From Sporosarcina koreensis (GTDB taxonomy: Bacteria > Bacillota > Bacilli > Bacillales_A > Planococcaceae), in assembly GCF_000826145.2 (NCBI RefSeq), contig NZ_LN651335.1, positions 310,001-374,000 of the forward strand: 64,000 nucleotides of DNA. Direction: 5' to 3'. Below the pieces are notes generated by a model. That model was given only the letters and a program-made list of their open reading frames with translations, did not search any database and was not told the origin of the DNA. The translations under genes and the position numbers were made by a program. Below are positions 8,406 through 16,236 of the stretch, piece by piece (position 1 is the stretch's first letter; every line of letters begins with the position of its first letter).

Positions 8406-9287
8406 ATGAGGAAATACATAGGGGAAATCGGCCTTCTGGTCACGGCCATCATCTGGGGGACGGGCTTTCCGGTCAGTGCCATCGCACTTGATTACTTCAG
8501 TCCATACCAGATTCTCGCGGGACGGTTTGCGGTCGGTGCCGTTCTGCTCGGCATCGTGTTCCATAGGAAATTGAAGTCAGTGACCGCTGCGGCGGTCTGG
8601 AAAGGAAGTCTGCTTGGGATCTTCCTGTACAGTGCCTTCGCCTTGCAGACGGTGGGCCTGCAATTCACGACACCTTCGAACAACGCATTCCTGACGGCCG
8701 TCAACGTGCTTGTCGTGCCGTTCATCGCCTTCGTGCTTTACCGCAAGCGGGTCGGTGCATTCGAGGTGACCGGTGCGTTTCTTGCGATGGCAGGAATTGC
8801 ATTACTGTCCATGAACGGCTCTTTGACGCTCAATCCGGGGGATGTGCTGTCACTCCTTTGTGCGGTGATGTTCGCCTTCCATATTTTCTACACAGGCCAG
8901 TTCGTGAAGACGGAAGATGCCATCATACTGACACTTATCCAGATGGCGGCGGCTGCGGTCATCGCCTGGCTGGCAGTGATTGCGCGCGGGGAAGCCGCAA
9001 TCCCGGTAACGCCGGAGTCGGCTGCCGCGCTGCTGTACTTGGGAGTCTTCTCGACGACGATTGCATTCCTGCTGCAGACGGTCGCCCAGAAACATGTCAC
9101 CGAAACGAAAGCTGCGATCCTGCTGTCGATGGAATCGCTATGGGGCATGGTTTTTTCGATCCTTCTGCTGCATGAAGCGGTCACAGGACGGATGCTGATC
9201 GGCGCCGGACTGATCCTGGCAGCGATCCTGCTGGCTGAGACGAAACCGGGCTTCCTAATGAAGCGTCGGCTCGGAAAGACCGGGTGA
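8406..9287 (+). CDS. EamA/DMT-superfamily transporter
   Basis: Inner-membrane protein of 293 residues with ten predicted helices in two EamA repeats (about 8-135 and 150-285). Family signatures: LLVTAIIWGTGFPVSAIAL near the N-terminus, LTAVNVLVVPFIAFVLYRKRVG at the end of repeat 1, and the repeat-2 motif TKAAILLSMESLWGMVFSILLLHE. Start at ATG 8406 with a GGGGGAA ribosome binding site; in-frame upstream codons run through the cstA terminator and are not coding. Substrate unknown (drug or metabolite). Confidence 0.9.
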   Translation: MRKYIGEIGLLVTAIIWGTGFPVSAIALDYFSPYQILAGRFAVGAVLLGIVFHRKLKSVTAAAVWKGSLLGIFLYSAFALQTVGLQFTTPSNNAFLTAVNVLVVPFIAFVLYRKRVGAFEVTGAFLAMAGIALLSMNGSLTLNPGDVLSLLCAVMFAFHIFYTGQFVKTEDAIILTLIQMAAAAVIAWLAVIARGEAAIPVTPESAAALLYLGVFSTTIAFLLQTVAQKHVTETKAAILLSMESLWGMVFSILLLHEAVTGRMLIGAGLILAAILLAETKPGFLMKRRLGKTG

Positions 9288-9379
9288 TCTTATGAACCCG
9301 TCGCAATCCGGACGGAAACGTGCGATAATGGAAAAAACGCGCGGCAGCACTCAGCGGCCGGAGCAAAAAGGATGACACG

Positions 9380-10573
9380 ATGAAAACAATTGATGTACTT
9401 GTAAACGATAAAAGCGCCAGCAGCCTGCGGAAAGGATATCCGCTGATTTTGAAAGATGCCGTCATGAATCCGGACGTGCTGAAAGAAGAGGGCAGCCTGC
9501 TCCGTCTTGTGGACCGGAACCGCCGTTTCATCGCCAAAGGCTATTACGGCGTGCAGAACAAAGGGGTCGGCTGGGTGCTGACCCGGAAAGAGGAGGAAGC
9601 GATCGACTTCGACTTCTTCGAATCCCGCATGGCAGCGGCCTTCGAGCGCCGGGAAAGCTTCCGCATGAACACACAGACGACCGCCTACCGCCTGTTTAAC
9701 GGGGAAGGGGACGGCATCGGCGGGCTGACCATCGATTATTTCGACGGGTATTATATGGTGAGCTGGTACAGTGAAGGCATCTATACGCTCAAGCATCACG
9801 TGTATAGCGTGCTCGACAAGATTGCGGACGCGAAGGCGGTCTACGAAAAGAAACGGTTCGATACGAAAGGGCAGTACATCGATCAGGATGATTATGTGTC
9901 CGGCGAGCCGGCGGATTTCCCGCTCATCGTCAAAGAGAACGGCATGAATTTCGCAGTCGATCTCAACGACGGGGCGATGACAGGGGTCTTCCTCGATCAA
10001 CGCGACGTCCGGAAGGCGCTCCGCGATAACTACTCGGAAGGCAAGCATGTGCTGAATACGTTCTCGTACACAGGCGCATTTTCCGTCGCCGCAGCGCTCG
10101 GCGGCGCGGTGAAGACGACGAGTGTCGATCTTGCGAAACGCAGTCTCGCAAAGACCATCGAACAGTTCAGTGTGAACGGCATCGATTACGAAGCACAGGA
10201 CATCAAAGTGATGGATGTGTTCGACTACTTCCGCTATGCGAAGCGCCATGAATTGAAGTTCGAAGTCGTCGTCCTCGATCCGCCGAGCTTCGCGCGCTCG
10301 AAGAAAGCGACATTCAGCTCAGCGAAGGACTACCCGGCCCTGCTGCAGGATGCAATCGCCATCACTGAGAAGAACGGCATCATCGTCGCGTCGACGAACA
10401 ACGCGAGCTTCAGCATGAAAAAATTCAAGGGGTTCATCGACGAAGCGTTCAAGGCGGCAGGCCACCGTTATAAGATCCTGGAAGATTCATCACTGCCGAA
10501 AGACTTCCGCACAAACCGTGACTATCCGGAATTCAACTATCTGAAAGTGTGTATCATCCAGAAACTGAAGTGA
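9380..10573 (+). CDS. RlmI-like class I SAM rRNA (cytosine-C5) methyltransferase
   Basis: 397-residue RNA methyltransferase with an N-terminal PUA domain (about 1-75), an RlmI-type EEHD-like middle region (VYEKKRFDTKG) and a C-terminal Rossmann domain: NDGAMTGVFLDQRDVRKALRD, VLNTFSYTGAFSVAAALGG, VVLDPPSFARSK, and TNNASFS in place of the second catalytic-Cys region. The family methylates 23S rRNA cytosines (E. coli RlmI, C1962). An acceptable Shine-Dalgarno sequence (AAAAGGATG) precedes the start. The stop is followed by a repeat array and only then by a terminator, so the array may be in its 3' UTR. Confidence 0.88.
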   Translation: MKTIDVLVNDKSASSLRKGYPLILKDAVMNPDVLKEEGSLLRLVDRNRRFIAKGYYGVQNKGVGWVLTRKEEEAIDFDFFESRMAAAFERRESFRMNTQTTAYRLFNGEGDGIGGLTIDYFDGYYMVSWYSEGIYTLKHHVYSVLDKIADAKAVYEKKRFDTKGQYIDQDDYVSGEPADFPLIVKENGMNFAVDLNDGAMTGVFLDQRDVRKALRDNYSEGKHVLNTFSYTGAFSVAAALGGAVKTTSVDLAKRSLAKTIEQFSVNGIDYEAQDIKVMDVFDYFRYAKRHELKFEVVVLDPPSFARSKKATFSSAKDYPALLQDAIAITEKNGIIVASTNNASFSMKKFKGFIDEAFKAAGHRYKILEDSSLPKDFRTNRDYPEFNYLKVCIIQKLK

Positions 10574-10621
10574 TCGGGGCCGCCCGCTCGTACACCCTGG
10601 CGAATGATTAGTAAACTCGGC

Positions 10622-10780
10622 GATGTGCTCATGAATCGCTGAAAATGATCATAAAGCACAGGGAACCGCTCATAAAGCGCGGAAAGTGATCATAAATCAT
10701 GGGGACCGCTCATAAAACGCGGAAAGTGATCATAAACCATGAAGAACCGCTCATAAACCAGCGCAACCCGCTCATAAACC
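10622..10780 (+). repeat. CTCATAAA/GATCATAAA array, 8 units, 20-21 bp pitch
   Basis: TCAT cores start at 10629, 10649, 10670, 10690, 10710, 10730, 10751 and 10772 (steps 20, 21, 20, 20, 20, 21, 21). Units mostly alternate between AAGTGATCATAAA and ACCGCTCATAAA with variable linkers of 6-8 bp. No open frame or family match explains it. It lies between the rRNA methyltransferase stop and the terminator at 10781. Confidence 0.9.
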
Positions 10781-10820
10781 AACCGGCCGCAGCCCTTACT
10801 CGCGGCCGGTTTTCCTGTTT
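10781..10820 (+). terminator. Terminator after repeat array
   Basis: Perfect 10-bp stem AACCGGCCGC / GCGGCCGGTT with an 11-base loop, then TTTTCCTGTTT. It is the first terminator after the methyltransferase gene. Confidence 0.75.
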
Positions 10821-10844
10821 ATCCACCCAAAGACTGCCGCGCAG

Positions 10845-10910
10845 CAAACAAACCAAGACTGGCTTGTGTGCTTCGCCTTGCGAAGCATTTTCTATAGGAT
10901 CCGCAACCCA
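10845..10910 (+). repeat. CTGGCTTG module, copy 1
   Basis: Contains AAACCAAGACTGGCTTG followed by a CTTCGCCTTGCGAAG hairpin and ATTTTCT. Related copies lie at about 20855, 27165 and 27338. The rest of the gap up to 11002 holds only the likely promoter and ribosome binding site (GGAGGTCAGTGGG) of the next gene. Confidence 0.6.
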
Positions 10911-11002
10911 AATAGGGAGGTACTGTCACAAAAACGCCCGAGACAGCGGCAGACTTATGAAGTAAGCTTGAAGTATGAGAACGACTTCAGGAGGTCAGTG
11001 GG

Positions 11003-11392
11003 ATGAAACAATGGACAGGTCTGCTGCTGCTGGGCGCAGTGCTGCTGCTATCCGGCTGCGCCTATACGTTCGCGCATGAAGACGGCTACCGGATGGCGGT
11101 GATCAATGAGGGGTTCCCCGTGCCGAAAAACGCCTACGAGCTGAAACCGGAAGACTGCACAACAGAGATCGCCAAGTCGGCAAAGTACAAGCTGGCTGGC
11201 ATCGGCGATGAAGACGGAACCCCGCCCGCCGCCTACTTGGCGGAAATCGAAAAATGGGGCTGGACCGAGATGACCGAGGCACGTGTCGGCAATGTCCATT
11301 ATTTCAAGAAGAACGGCAAGATCATGTCACTTATCATCCAGAAGGACGTCTTCGATGTGCTGGAGATGAGTGATGCAGTCCAGCTAAGATAA
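11003..11392 (+). CDS. Small lipoprotein, unknown function
   Basis: 129 residues with a classical lipoprotein signal: basic start MKQ, hydrophobic LLLLGAVLLL, lipobox LSGC (lipidated Cys19). The mature part is a compact alpha/beta region with GEDGTPP-like and VHYFKKNGKIMSLIIQ segments; I do not recognise the family. GGAGG precedes the ATG at about 10 bp. It sits upstream of another lipoprotein gene, sodC, separated by 57 bp containing a TATAAT, so sodC may have its own promoter. Confidence 0.75.
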   Translation: MKQWTGLLLLGAVLLLSGCAYTFAHEDGYRMAVINEGFPVPKNAYELKPEDCTTEIAKSAKYKLAGIGDEDGTPPAAYLAEIEKWGWTEMTEARVGNVHYFKKNGKIMSLIIQKDVFDVLEMSDAVQLR

Positions 11393-11417
11393 GGCGTATA
11401 ATCCTCAGGTTTCCAGC

Positions 11418-11439
11418 CACCCTTCCTGTAAGGAGGGTG
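11418..11439 (+). promoter_or_regulatory. Hairpin sequestering the sodC Shine-Dalgarno
   Basis: 8-bp stem: 11418-11425 pairs with 11432-11439 (one G-U), six-base loop. The right arm is GGAGGGTG, the only Shine-Dalgarno sequence for sodC (ATG 11450), so the site would be hidden when the stem forms. Confidence 0.5.
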
Positions 11440-11449
11440 ACCAACCATT

Positions 11450-12010
11450 ATGATACTAAAACAATTCTTACTGCCGGCGGCTGGCATGATGTGTCTTGCC
11501 ATGATGACCGGCTGTAATCCGAAAGACGCAAAACTTCCTGTCAGCGCAGAGGCGGCGATGACCGCGGAAGCCGTCCTGATCGATACGGACGGCAAGGAAA
11601 TCGGAGAAGCCCATTTCACGGAAGCGAATGGTGCACTGACGATCAGCGTACGGGCGGAAGGACTGGCGCCGGGCACTCATGGTATCCATCTGCATGAGAA
11701 AGCGGTCTGCACGCCGCCTGACTTCAAATCGGCGGGCGGTCATTTCAATCCGACCGGCAAACAGCATGGGTTCGATAATCCGAAAGGGTACCATCTGGGC
11801 GATCTGCCGAACCTGGAAGTCGGCGAGAGCGGGAAAGTCGCCGTGAAAGTGGTCATGCACAATGTGACCCTGCAGAAAGGGAAACCGAACTCCCTTCTCG
11901 ATGAAGACGGCAGTGCGCTCGTCATCCACGCAGGACCCGATGATTACAAAACCGACCCGGCCGGCGATTCCGGCGATCGGATCGTGTGCGGTGCATTGGA
12001 AGCCAAGTGA
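11450..12010 (+). CDS. sodC: Cu-Zn superoxide dismutase lipoprotein
   Basis: 186-residue extracytoplasmic superoxide dismutase anchored as a lipoprotein (lipobox MMTGC, Cys22). The SodC domain spans about residues 38-185. Metal ligand candidates are all present: His80 and His82 in GIHLHE, His98 in GGHFNP, His106, His115 and Asp118 (GYHLGDLP), and His160 in LVIHAGPDDY. The disulfide pair is Cys87-Cys180. This differs from the B. subtilis homologue YojM, reported to lack copper ligands, so this enzyme is likely active. Detoxifies superoxide outside the membrane. Translation may be limited by the hairpin upstream. Confidence 0.93.
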   Translation: MILKQFLLPAAGMMCLAMMTGCNPKDAKLPVSAEAAMTAEAVLIDTDGKEIGEAHFTEANGALTISVRAEGLAPGTHGIHLHEKAVCTPPDFKSAGGHFNPTGKQHGFDNPKGYHLGDLPNLEVGESGKVAVKVVMHNVTLQKGKPNSLLDEDGSALVIHAGPDDYKTDPAGDSGDRIVCGALEAK

Positions 12011-12053
12011 TCCCGGAAACACCTTTCGGCCAATTAAATAAACGGATAGTCCG

Positions 12054-12085
12054 AGCATTGCCCTGCGCAATGCTTTTTATTTTTC
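12054..12085 (+). terminator. Terminator of sodC
   Basis: Perfect 8-bp stem AGCATTGC / GCAATGCT, five-base loop, then TTTTATTTTT. Confidence 0.9.
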
Positions 12086-12217
12086 CAATTATCCGCTATT
12101 TCAGCATATACCTGTGCTATACTTCAGTTATCTGACTGCTGAAACACTACGTGCAGATTCACATGGCCGCCAGTCTCACTATGGACAGGGGGCGCCCAGA
12201 GAAAAGGGGAATGACAG

Positions 12218-12622
12218 ATGAGAAAGATGGCAATGGTGCTCTTCGCTGTGCTCTTGCTCACAGCATGCCAGTCAAAAGGCGCTGATATTAAGGAAGTCAA
12301 GAACGTCCCGGCCAAGGTCCAGGACATGATCACGAAACAGGAGATGCTGGGCAGCAAGCACAACCTTTATATGATCAGCACCGGGGACAGCGCGTCCTAT
12401 CTCGTCTTCCGTGCATCAGGCAGTGTCACCTCGTCGGTCGAAACCGATGGGGACCTTGTCACGTTCCGTCTGGATACAACTGGCGGATCGGACAAAACGG
12501 AACTCCATGTCTTCGAACTCCAGCGTCAGGGGGAAGATAACATGATCCAATTCGAAGTGAACGGTAAACTCGTTCCGCTCGACACCTATCTTATCGGATC
12601 GGCCGCTTTACCGGCGGCCTGA
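12218..12622 (+). CDS. Small lipoprotein, unknown function
   Basis: 134 residues: signal MRKMAMVLFAVLLLTAC with lipidated Cys17, then a mainly beta-strand mature domain (YLVFRASGSVTSSVETDGDLVTFRLDTT). I do not recognise a named family. It is monocistronic: the sodC terminator precedes it and a strong bidirectional terminator follows. GGGG(A)A precedes the ATG at about 7 bp. Confidence 0.7.
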   Translation: MRKMAMVLFAVLLLTACQSKGADIKEVKNVPAKVQDMITKQEMLGSKHNLYMISTGDSASYLVFRASGSVTSSVETDGDLVTFRLDTTGGSDKTELHVFELQRQGEDNMIQFEVNGKLVPLDTYLIGSAALPAA

Positions 12623-12643
12623 TGAAACGAGGAGGGCTCCGAT

Positions 12644-12725
12644 TGCGACTCGGCAGGAAAAGAACGTGCGAGTCGCAGATAGAAGGGGCACCACTGCGAT
12701 CCAGCAGGGAAATCACATGTGAATC
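12644..12725 (+). repeat. Weak TGCGA(C/G/T)TC quasi-repeat
   Basis: TGCGACTC, TGCGAGTC, TGCGATCC and TGTGAATC at 12644, 12667, 12695 and 12718 (steps 23, 28, 23), with similar GCAGGAAA linkers. It resembles a degenerate member of the spaced-core arrays seen elsewhere in this window but is not at a strict 21-bp pitch. Confidence 0.35.
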
Positions 12726-12731
12726 AAAAAC

Positions 12732-12768
12732 AAAACCAGACCGCCTCGCTGAGGACGGTCTGGTTTTT
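12732..12768. terminator. Bidirectional terminator
   Basis: AACCAGACCG / CGGTCTGGTT stem with A and T tracts on both sides, between convergent genes ending at 12622 (+) and 12773 (-). Confidence 0.9.
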
Positions 12769-12772
12769 AGTA

Positions 12773-13900
12773 TCACCGCAGCAAAAATTCTTCCGAGTAG
12801 TACGGCTGCTGCTCCTTGCTGAATCCGACGCCGATGCCGAGACTGCTGTAGCCTTTCAGCAGGATATTGTCCCGGTGGCCTTTCGAGTTCATGAGCCCTT
12901 CGTGGGCGAAGATGCTGCTCGATTGGCCATAGGCGAGATTTTCGCCGGCCCGTTTGAAGCGGATGCCGTCTTCCTTGATACGGTCGAACGGCGATTGTCC
13001 CTCCTGGTTGTCATGGCTGAAATACGAGTGTTCCGCCATGTCGTTACTGTGCTTCCGCGCAGTGGCAGCGACGGCGCTGTCCCAGGTGAGGATGGACCGG
13101 CCATGGCGGACGCGCGCCGCATTCGTCAGATGGAACAGCTGCTGTTCGAACCCTTTGCGCAGCGCTTCACTCCGTTCGCCATACAACCCTTTCTTCCGGT
13201 CTTCGAGATCCGCCGAAACAAGTTCGACGGCCGTCACCTGGCTGTCCTGATGGAGATCATAGAAGACGTAGGCGTATACGTCCCCGAGTTTGAACAGGTC
13301 CATGCCTTCGTCGTCCTGCAGAATATAGACATTCAGCCCTTTCCGCATCTTGGTCAGCGGCTGCCCGAGCGCTTTCCGCACATCCGCTTTCGCAGACCCG
13401 TAGCGGACGCCGGATTTGGATGAAATGAGATCATCATTCGTATAGAGCGCGGCGACTTTATCCTTTTCGTCGAATGATACCATGACGAAATTCTGGTAGT
13501 CGGTATGGTAGGTGTTCCACTCGGTGCCGTACTCATTCAGCGACTGGTTCACAGGTTTGCCGAGAGCGGTCATGACGTCCGCGGCCGATGAACCGATTTC
13601 CAGGTTGCTGATGGAGATCGGCGTAGACGTCGGAGCCGCGAGCGCCGGCTTTTCGACGGGCTGCTTGACGTCACGGAGAGTATCGGTTTTCGACGAAACG
13701 ATCCCGATGAGTTCTTCCGTCGCGTCACGCAATGTATGGTATGTCGATTCGATCGTGTCTTTGGAAATGATGCCTTCGAGCTTTTCATCCACGGGATCCA
13801 GGAAGGAAAGGTCGGCGTATTTCGAGACCGGTTCTTCCCAGAACGGTTTTGCGAGGTAGATGGCAGCAAGCAGAAGGATGAAGAGGAATAGTCGTTTCAC
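12773..13900 (-). CDS. CAP-domain (SCP-like/YkwD-type) extracellular protein
   Basis: 375 residues. An N-terminal signal or anchor helix (VKRLFLFILLLAAIYLA), a linker, then a CAP-associated N domain (about 100-230, LEIGSSAADVMTALGKP and a second repeat YGSAKADVRKALGQP), then a CAP domain (about 255-375) with FHLTNAARVRHG, AATARKHSNDMAEHSYFSH, AGENLAYG and GHRDNIL. The two CAP histidines and the glutamates are kept. I start at GTG 13900, which has GGAGG 8 bp upstream; the longer in-frame ATG lacks one. Function of such CAP proteins in Bacillales is unknown; secreted and perhaps wall-associated. Confidence 0.85.
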   Translation of the reverse strand: MKRLFLFILLLAAIYLAKPFWEEPVSKYADLSFLDPVDEKLEGIISKDTIESTYHTLRDATEELIGIVSSKTDTLRDVKQPVEKPALAAPTSTPISISNLEIGSSAADVMTALGKPVNQSLNEYGTEWNTYHTDYQNFVMVSFDEKDKVAALYTNDDLISSKSGVRYGSAKADVRKALGQPLTKMRKGLNVYILQDDEGMDLFKLGDVYAYVFYDLHQDSQVTAVELVSADLEDRKKGLYGERSEALRKGFEQQLFHLTNAARVRHGRSILTWDSAVAATARKHSNDMAEHSYFSHDNQEGQSPFDRIKEDGIRFKRAGENLAYGQSSSIFAHEGLMNSKGHRDNILLKGYSSLGIGVGFSKEQQPYYSEEFLLR

Positions 13901-14059
13901 ATCAGTCGCCTCCTGTCTCCAGTATACCTTGCAGGGGCAGTCCGGATACAGCGGGAACACTTTTTGCCGTAAGGGGCGCCGGTGTTCAGGGAGGCGGAAA
14001 GCAGGTATACTCAGAAGGCAGAGGCAGATCGGGCAAAAACAGAGAAGGAAGTGACGGCA

Positions 14060-14158
14060 ATGTTCAGCGGATTGAGTGCGGTTCCGGATTGGTTCTATAT
14101 CCTGGCGTTTTCAGTGGTTATCCTGATCGTGCTGATCACGGAGTGGAAAACACGGTAA
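14060..14158 (+). CDS. 32-residue single-span membrane peptide
   Basis: Short reading frame MFSGLSAVPDWFYILAFSVV... ending in ITEWKTR: one hydrophobic helix with a basic tail, 32 residues. A GAAGGAAG ribosome binding site lies about 8 bp upstream, and the next gene begins 4 bp after its stop, which argues for a translated coupled peptide. No homologue recognised. Confidence 0.55.
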   Translation: MFSGLSAVPDWFYILAFSVVILIVLITEWKTR

Positions 14159-14162
14159 GGGG

Positions 14163-14801
14163 ATGATGGAAATGGCGGCATGGAAACGGAAGACGCCGAA
14201 ACTGACAGCACATCGCGAACCGGCTTCCGCCGGGGCAGTGCTGCGGGACTGCGAACTCGCGAACGAATCATTCCTCAGCATGGATACCGCGGGAGTGACG
14301 GCGGACAATGCGAAGCTGACGGACTGTTCGTTTGCGGAGAATGACCTGACGGGTGCAGTGTTCATCGATACAGTATTTGAAAGATGCGATTTCTCGAACG
14401 TCCAGGCGGCCCGGGCGGATATGCGGCGATGCGAATTCGTCAACTGCAAGCTGACGGGAGCCGACTTCTCCCAGGCGTCCGCTGCTGATGTGCTGTTCGC
14501 CCAGTGTGATATGCGCTACAGCAATTTCAGTTTTTCCGGGCTGGTGCGGGCGGAATTCAACGAAACCCAGCTGTCGGATTCTGACTTCTTCGAGTGCAGC
14601 CTGAAACCGGTCTCGTTCAGGAACAGCCGGCTGGAGAACGTGAATTTCCGGGAGACGGACCTCGCCGGCATCGACTTGTCTGACTGCCGGTTCGATCGGC
14701 TCGAAGTGACCCCCGCCAAAATTGCAGGCTGCCGTATATCCAGTGAGCAGGCGGTCGGCTTCGCCCGTATGTTCGGCTTATTGGTGGACGGGGAATCGTG
14801 A
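14163..14801 (+). CDS. Pentapeptide-repeat protein
   Basis: 212 residues made of pentapeptide A(D/N)LXX-type repeats in a right-handed quadrilateral beta helix: about residues 28-190 read CSFAENDLTGAVF, CDFSNVQAARADM, CEFVNCKLTGADF, CDMRYSNFSFSGL and onward. Such proteins include topoisomerase protectors (Qnr, MfpA) and many of unknown role. ATGs at 14163, 14166 and 14172 are possible starts; AAGGGG ends at 14162, so 14172 has the best spacing (9 bp) and residues 1-3 may be untranslated. Cytoplasmic, no signal. Confidence 0.85.
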   Translation: MMEMAAWKRKTPKLTAHREPASAGAVLRDCELANESFLSMDTAGVTADNAKLTDCSFAENDLTGAVFIDTVFERCDFSNVQAARADMRRCEFVNCKLTGADFSQASAADVLFAQCDMRYSNFSFSGLVRAEFNETQLSDSDFFECSLKPVSFRNSRLENVNFRETDLAGIDLSDCRFDRLEVTPAKIAGCRISSEQAVGFARMFGLLVDGES

Positions 14802-14839
14802 TATACTGGAACGAACCAAACGAGGAGTGTGGACGAGCA

Positions 14840-15316
14840 ATGCTGACATTTGAAGAAAAACAGGCAATTATTGAATCCTATCCGGAGCTGACGAAGAAAG
14901 ACGTCTCCATGAAACGGGTAAACTACCACTATCTTGACAGCAAATTCGACAAGACGGTCGTCGTGCAGCATCTTCATCCGAACGGCAACGCGTTCGTGTA
15001 CGTAGCGGATGTACCGGGATACGAGCCGGACGGCCGCGGTCTCGTCAATGTGCGGGAAGCATCGGAAGCGGAACTGCGCCAGACAATCGAGGATGCCATC
15101 AAAGGGCTGTCCGAAAGCGGTGCCGACCGGGAACCGGTCGAAGAGGTCTGGCTGGACGGCAGCAATTCGAAACTGGAACTGAAAGAGGAGCTCGATGCGT
15201 GGAACGTCTACCATGGACTCAATCTGGAAGACAGCTTCGGGGATTACCAGGAAGCTGTCGATTACTTGAAAGAAGAAGGTTTCCGGAAAGTCGGGGACGA
15301 CGGGGTGATCGGATGA
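14840..15316 (+). CDS. Conserved hypothetical protein
   Basis: 158 residues, acidic, soluble, no signal or membrane segment. The core reads KKDVSMKRVNYHYLDSKFDKTVVVQHLHPNGNAFVYVAD, then VREASEAELRQTIEDAIKGL, suggesting an alpha+beta domain. I do not recognise the family. Start at ATG 14840, preceded by GAGGAGTG at 10 bp; the in-frame upstream extension lacks a site. The stop overlaps the next small gene by ATGA, so they are coupled. Confidence 0.75.
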   Translation: MLTFEEKQAIIESYPELTKKDVSMKRVNYHYLDSKFDKTVVVQHLHPNGNAFVYVADVPGYEPDGRGLVNVREASEAELRQTIEDAIKGLSESGADREPVEEVWLDGSNSKLELKEELDAWNVYHGLNLEDSFGDYQEAVDYLKEEGFRKVGDDGVIG

Positions 15317-15468
15317 AAGGCAGGACGGTGACCATCGGGATCATTGCCATTACGATCATTGTCGTGGCGGTCATTATCTGGCTCATGCTGGCGACGTTCA
15401 AGCAGGATGAACAGAAGAGCGGCTCGGCTGCCGGATATACGGCGGAGACGGGCTATGTGGTTCAATGA
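15313..15468 (+). CDS. 51-residue single-span membrane protein
   Basis: Starts at ATG 15313, overlapping the previous stop (ATGA). MKGRTV, then one strong hydrophobic helix (about residues 6-27, IGIIAITIIVVAVIIWLML), then a short polar tail. Translational coupling and the terminator directly after it support a real gene. No function assignable; it may partner the preceding protein. Confidence 0.6.
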   Translation: MKGRTVTIGIIAITIIVVAVIIWLMLATFKQDEQKSGSAAGYTAETGYVVQ

Positions 15469-15471
15469 AAC

Positions 15472-15512
15472 AAAAGGCTGCCGTGCGGATTTCCGCACAG
15501 CAGCCTTTTTCA
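15472..15512. terminator. Terminator, probably bidirectional
   Basis: Imperfect long stem: AAAAGGCTGC / GCAGCCTTTTT enclosing GTGCGGA / TCCGCAC. T run on the plus strand and A run on the other side. Confidence 0.85.
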
Positions 15513-15519
15513 CATGTGT

Positions 15520-15672
15520 TCAGGAGTTTTTCTTCCGGAACGGCAGCCACCAGTTCCAGTCGCCGAACAGTTTCATGAGACTCGGGACGAGCAGCAGGCG
15601 GATGATGGTCGCGTCGATGACGACCGCAATGGCGATTCCGACGCCGATTGCGGACGGGAACCAGCGCCGTGT
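15520..15672 (-). pseudogene. C-terminal remnant of an MMPL-family exporter
   Basis: About 45 codons in the minus frame ending at 15520 read [36 protein letters not shown], which is the canonical last helix and tail of MMPL exporters (usually over 700 residues). Upstream of about 15670 the similarity stops and the frame runs into the GC-rich repeat array, so everything N-terminal is gone. An intact MMPL gene lies at 1-2332, but its C-terminus is outside the window so the two cannot be compared. Confidence 0.75.
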
Positions 15673-15711
15673 CGGGGATTGCAAGCGCTGCAATCGAGAT
15701 CGAGCACGGGC

Positions 15712-16140
15712 AGAGGCGGGATACGCGCGGCCCGGGGGAGAATACGCGCGCCAGGGGGGAAATACGCGCGCACCGGAGAATATGCGCGGGCAGAAGCGGG
15801 ATACGCGCGGAACAGGCAAAGATACGCGCGGCCCGGAGGAGAATACGCGCGCGCCGGAAAATGCGGGCGGGCAGAGGCGGGGTACGCGCGGAACAGGCAG
15901 AGATACGCGCGGCCCGGGAGAGAATACGCGCGCGCTGGGAAATGCGCGCGGCCAAAGGCGGAATACGCGCGGAGCAGGCCGAGATACGCGCGGCCCGGGA
16001 GAGAATACGCGCGCGCCGGAAAATGCGCGCGGGCAGAGGCGGGATACGCGCGGAACAGGCAAAGATACGCGCGGCCCGGAGGAGAATACGCGCGGCCCGA
16101 GGGAGAATACGCGCGCCAAGAGGAGAAATCCACGCGGCAA
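15712..16140 (+). repeat. ATACGCGCG array, about 21 units, 21/18 bp pitch
   Basis: ATACGCGCG or ATGCGCG(C/G) cores start at 15721, 15742, 15762, 15782, 15801, 15822, 15843, 15861, 15882, 15903, 15924, 15942, 15963, 15984, 16005, 16023, 16044, 16065, 16086, 16107 and about 16128. Steps are mostly 21 with one 18, giving an 81-bp higher-order period (ATGC-type units at 15861, 15942, 16023). Because the steps are multiples of three and stop-free, all six frames stay open; I do not regard any of them as genes. Confidence 0.92.
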
Positions 16141-16190
16141 AAAAAGTCCAAAGGTCAAAATAAACCTGCGCACTACAGATCCAGCGCATA

Positions 16191-16221
16191 AAAAAACCGC
16201 CCCCCGGAGGGAGCGGTTTTG
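16191..16221 (-). terminator. Terminator of the cold-shock gene
   Basis: Read on the minus strand: AAACCGCTCC / GGGGGCGGTTT stem with a short loop followed by seven T, 16 bp after the csp stop. Confidence 0.85.
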
Positions 16222-16236
16222 TAAGGGTGAAGTCAA

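Noticed and set aside
12644..12725. A further 21-bp array
   Set aside because: Only four weak cores with steps 23, 28 and 23; kept as a low-confidence repeat feature, not as a member of the phased families.
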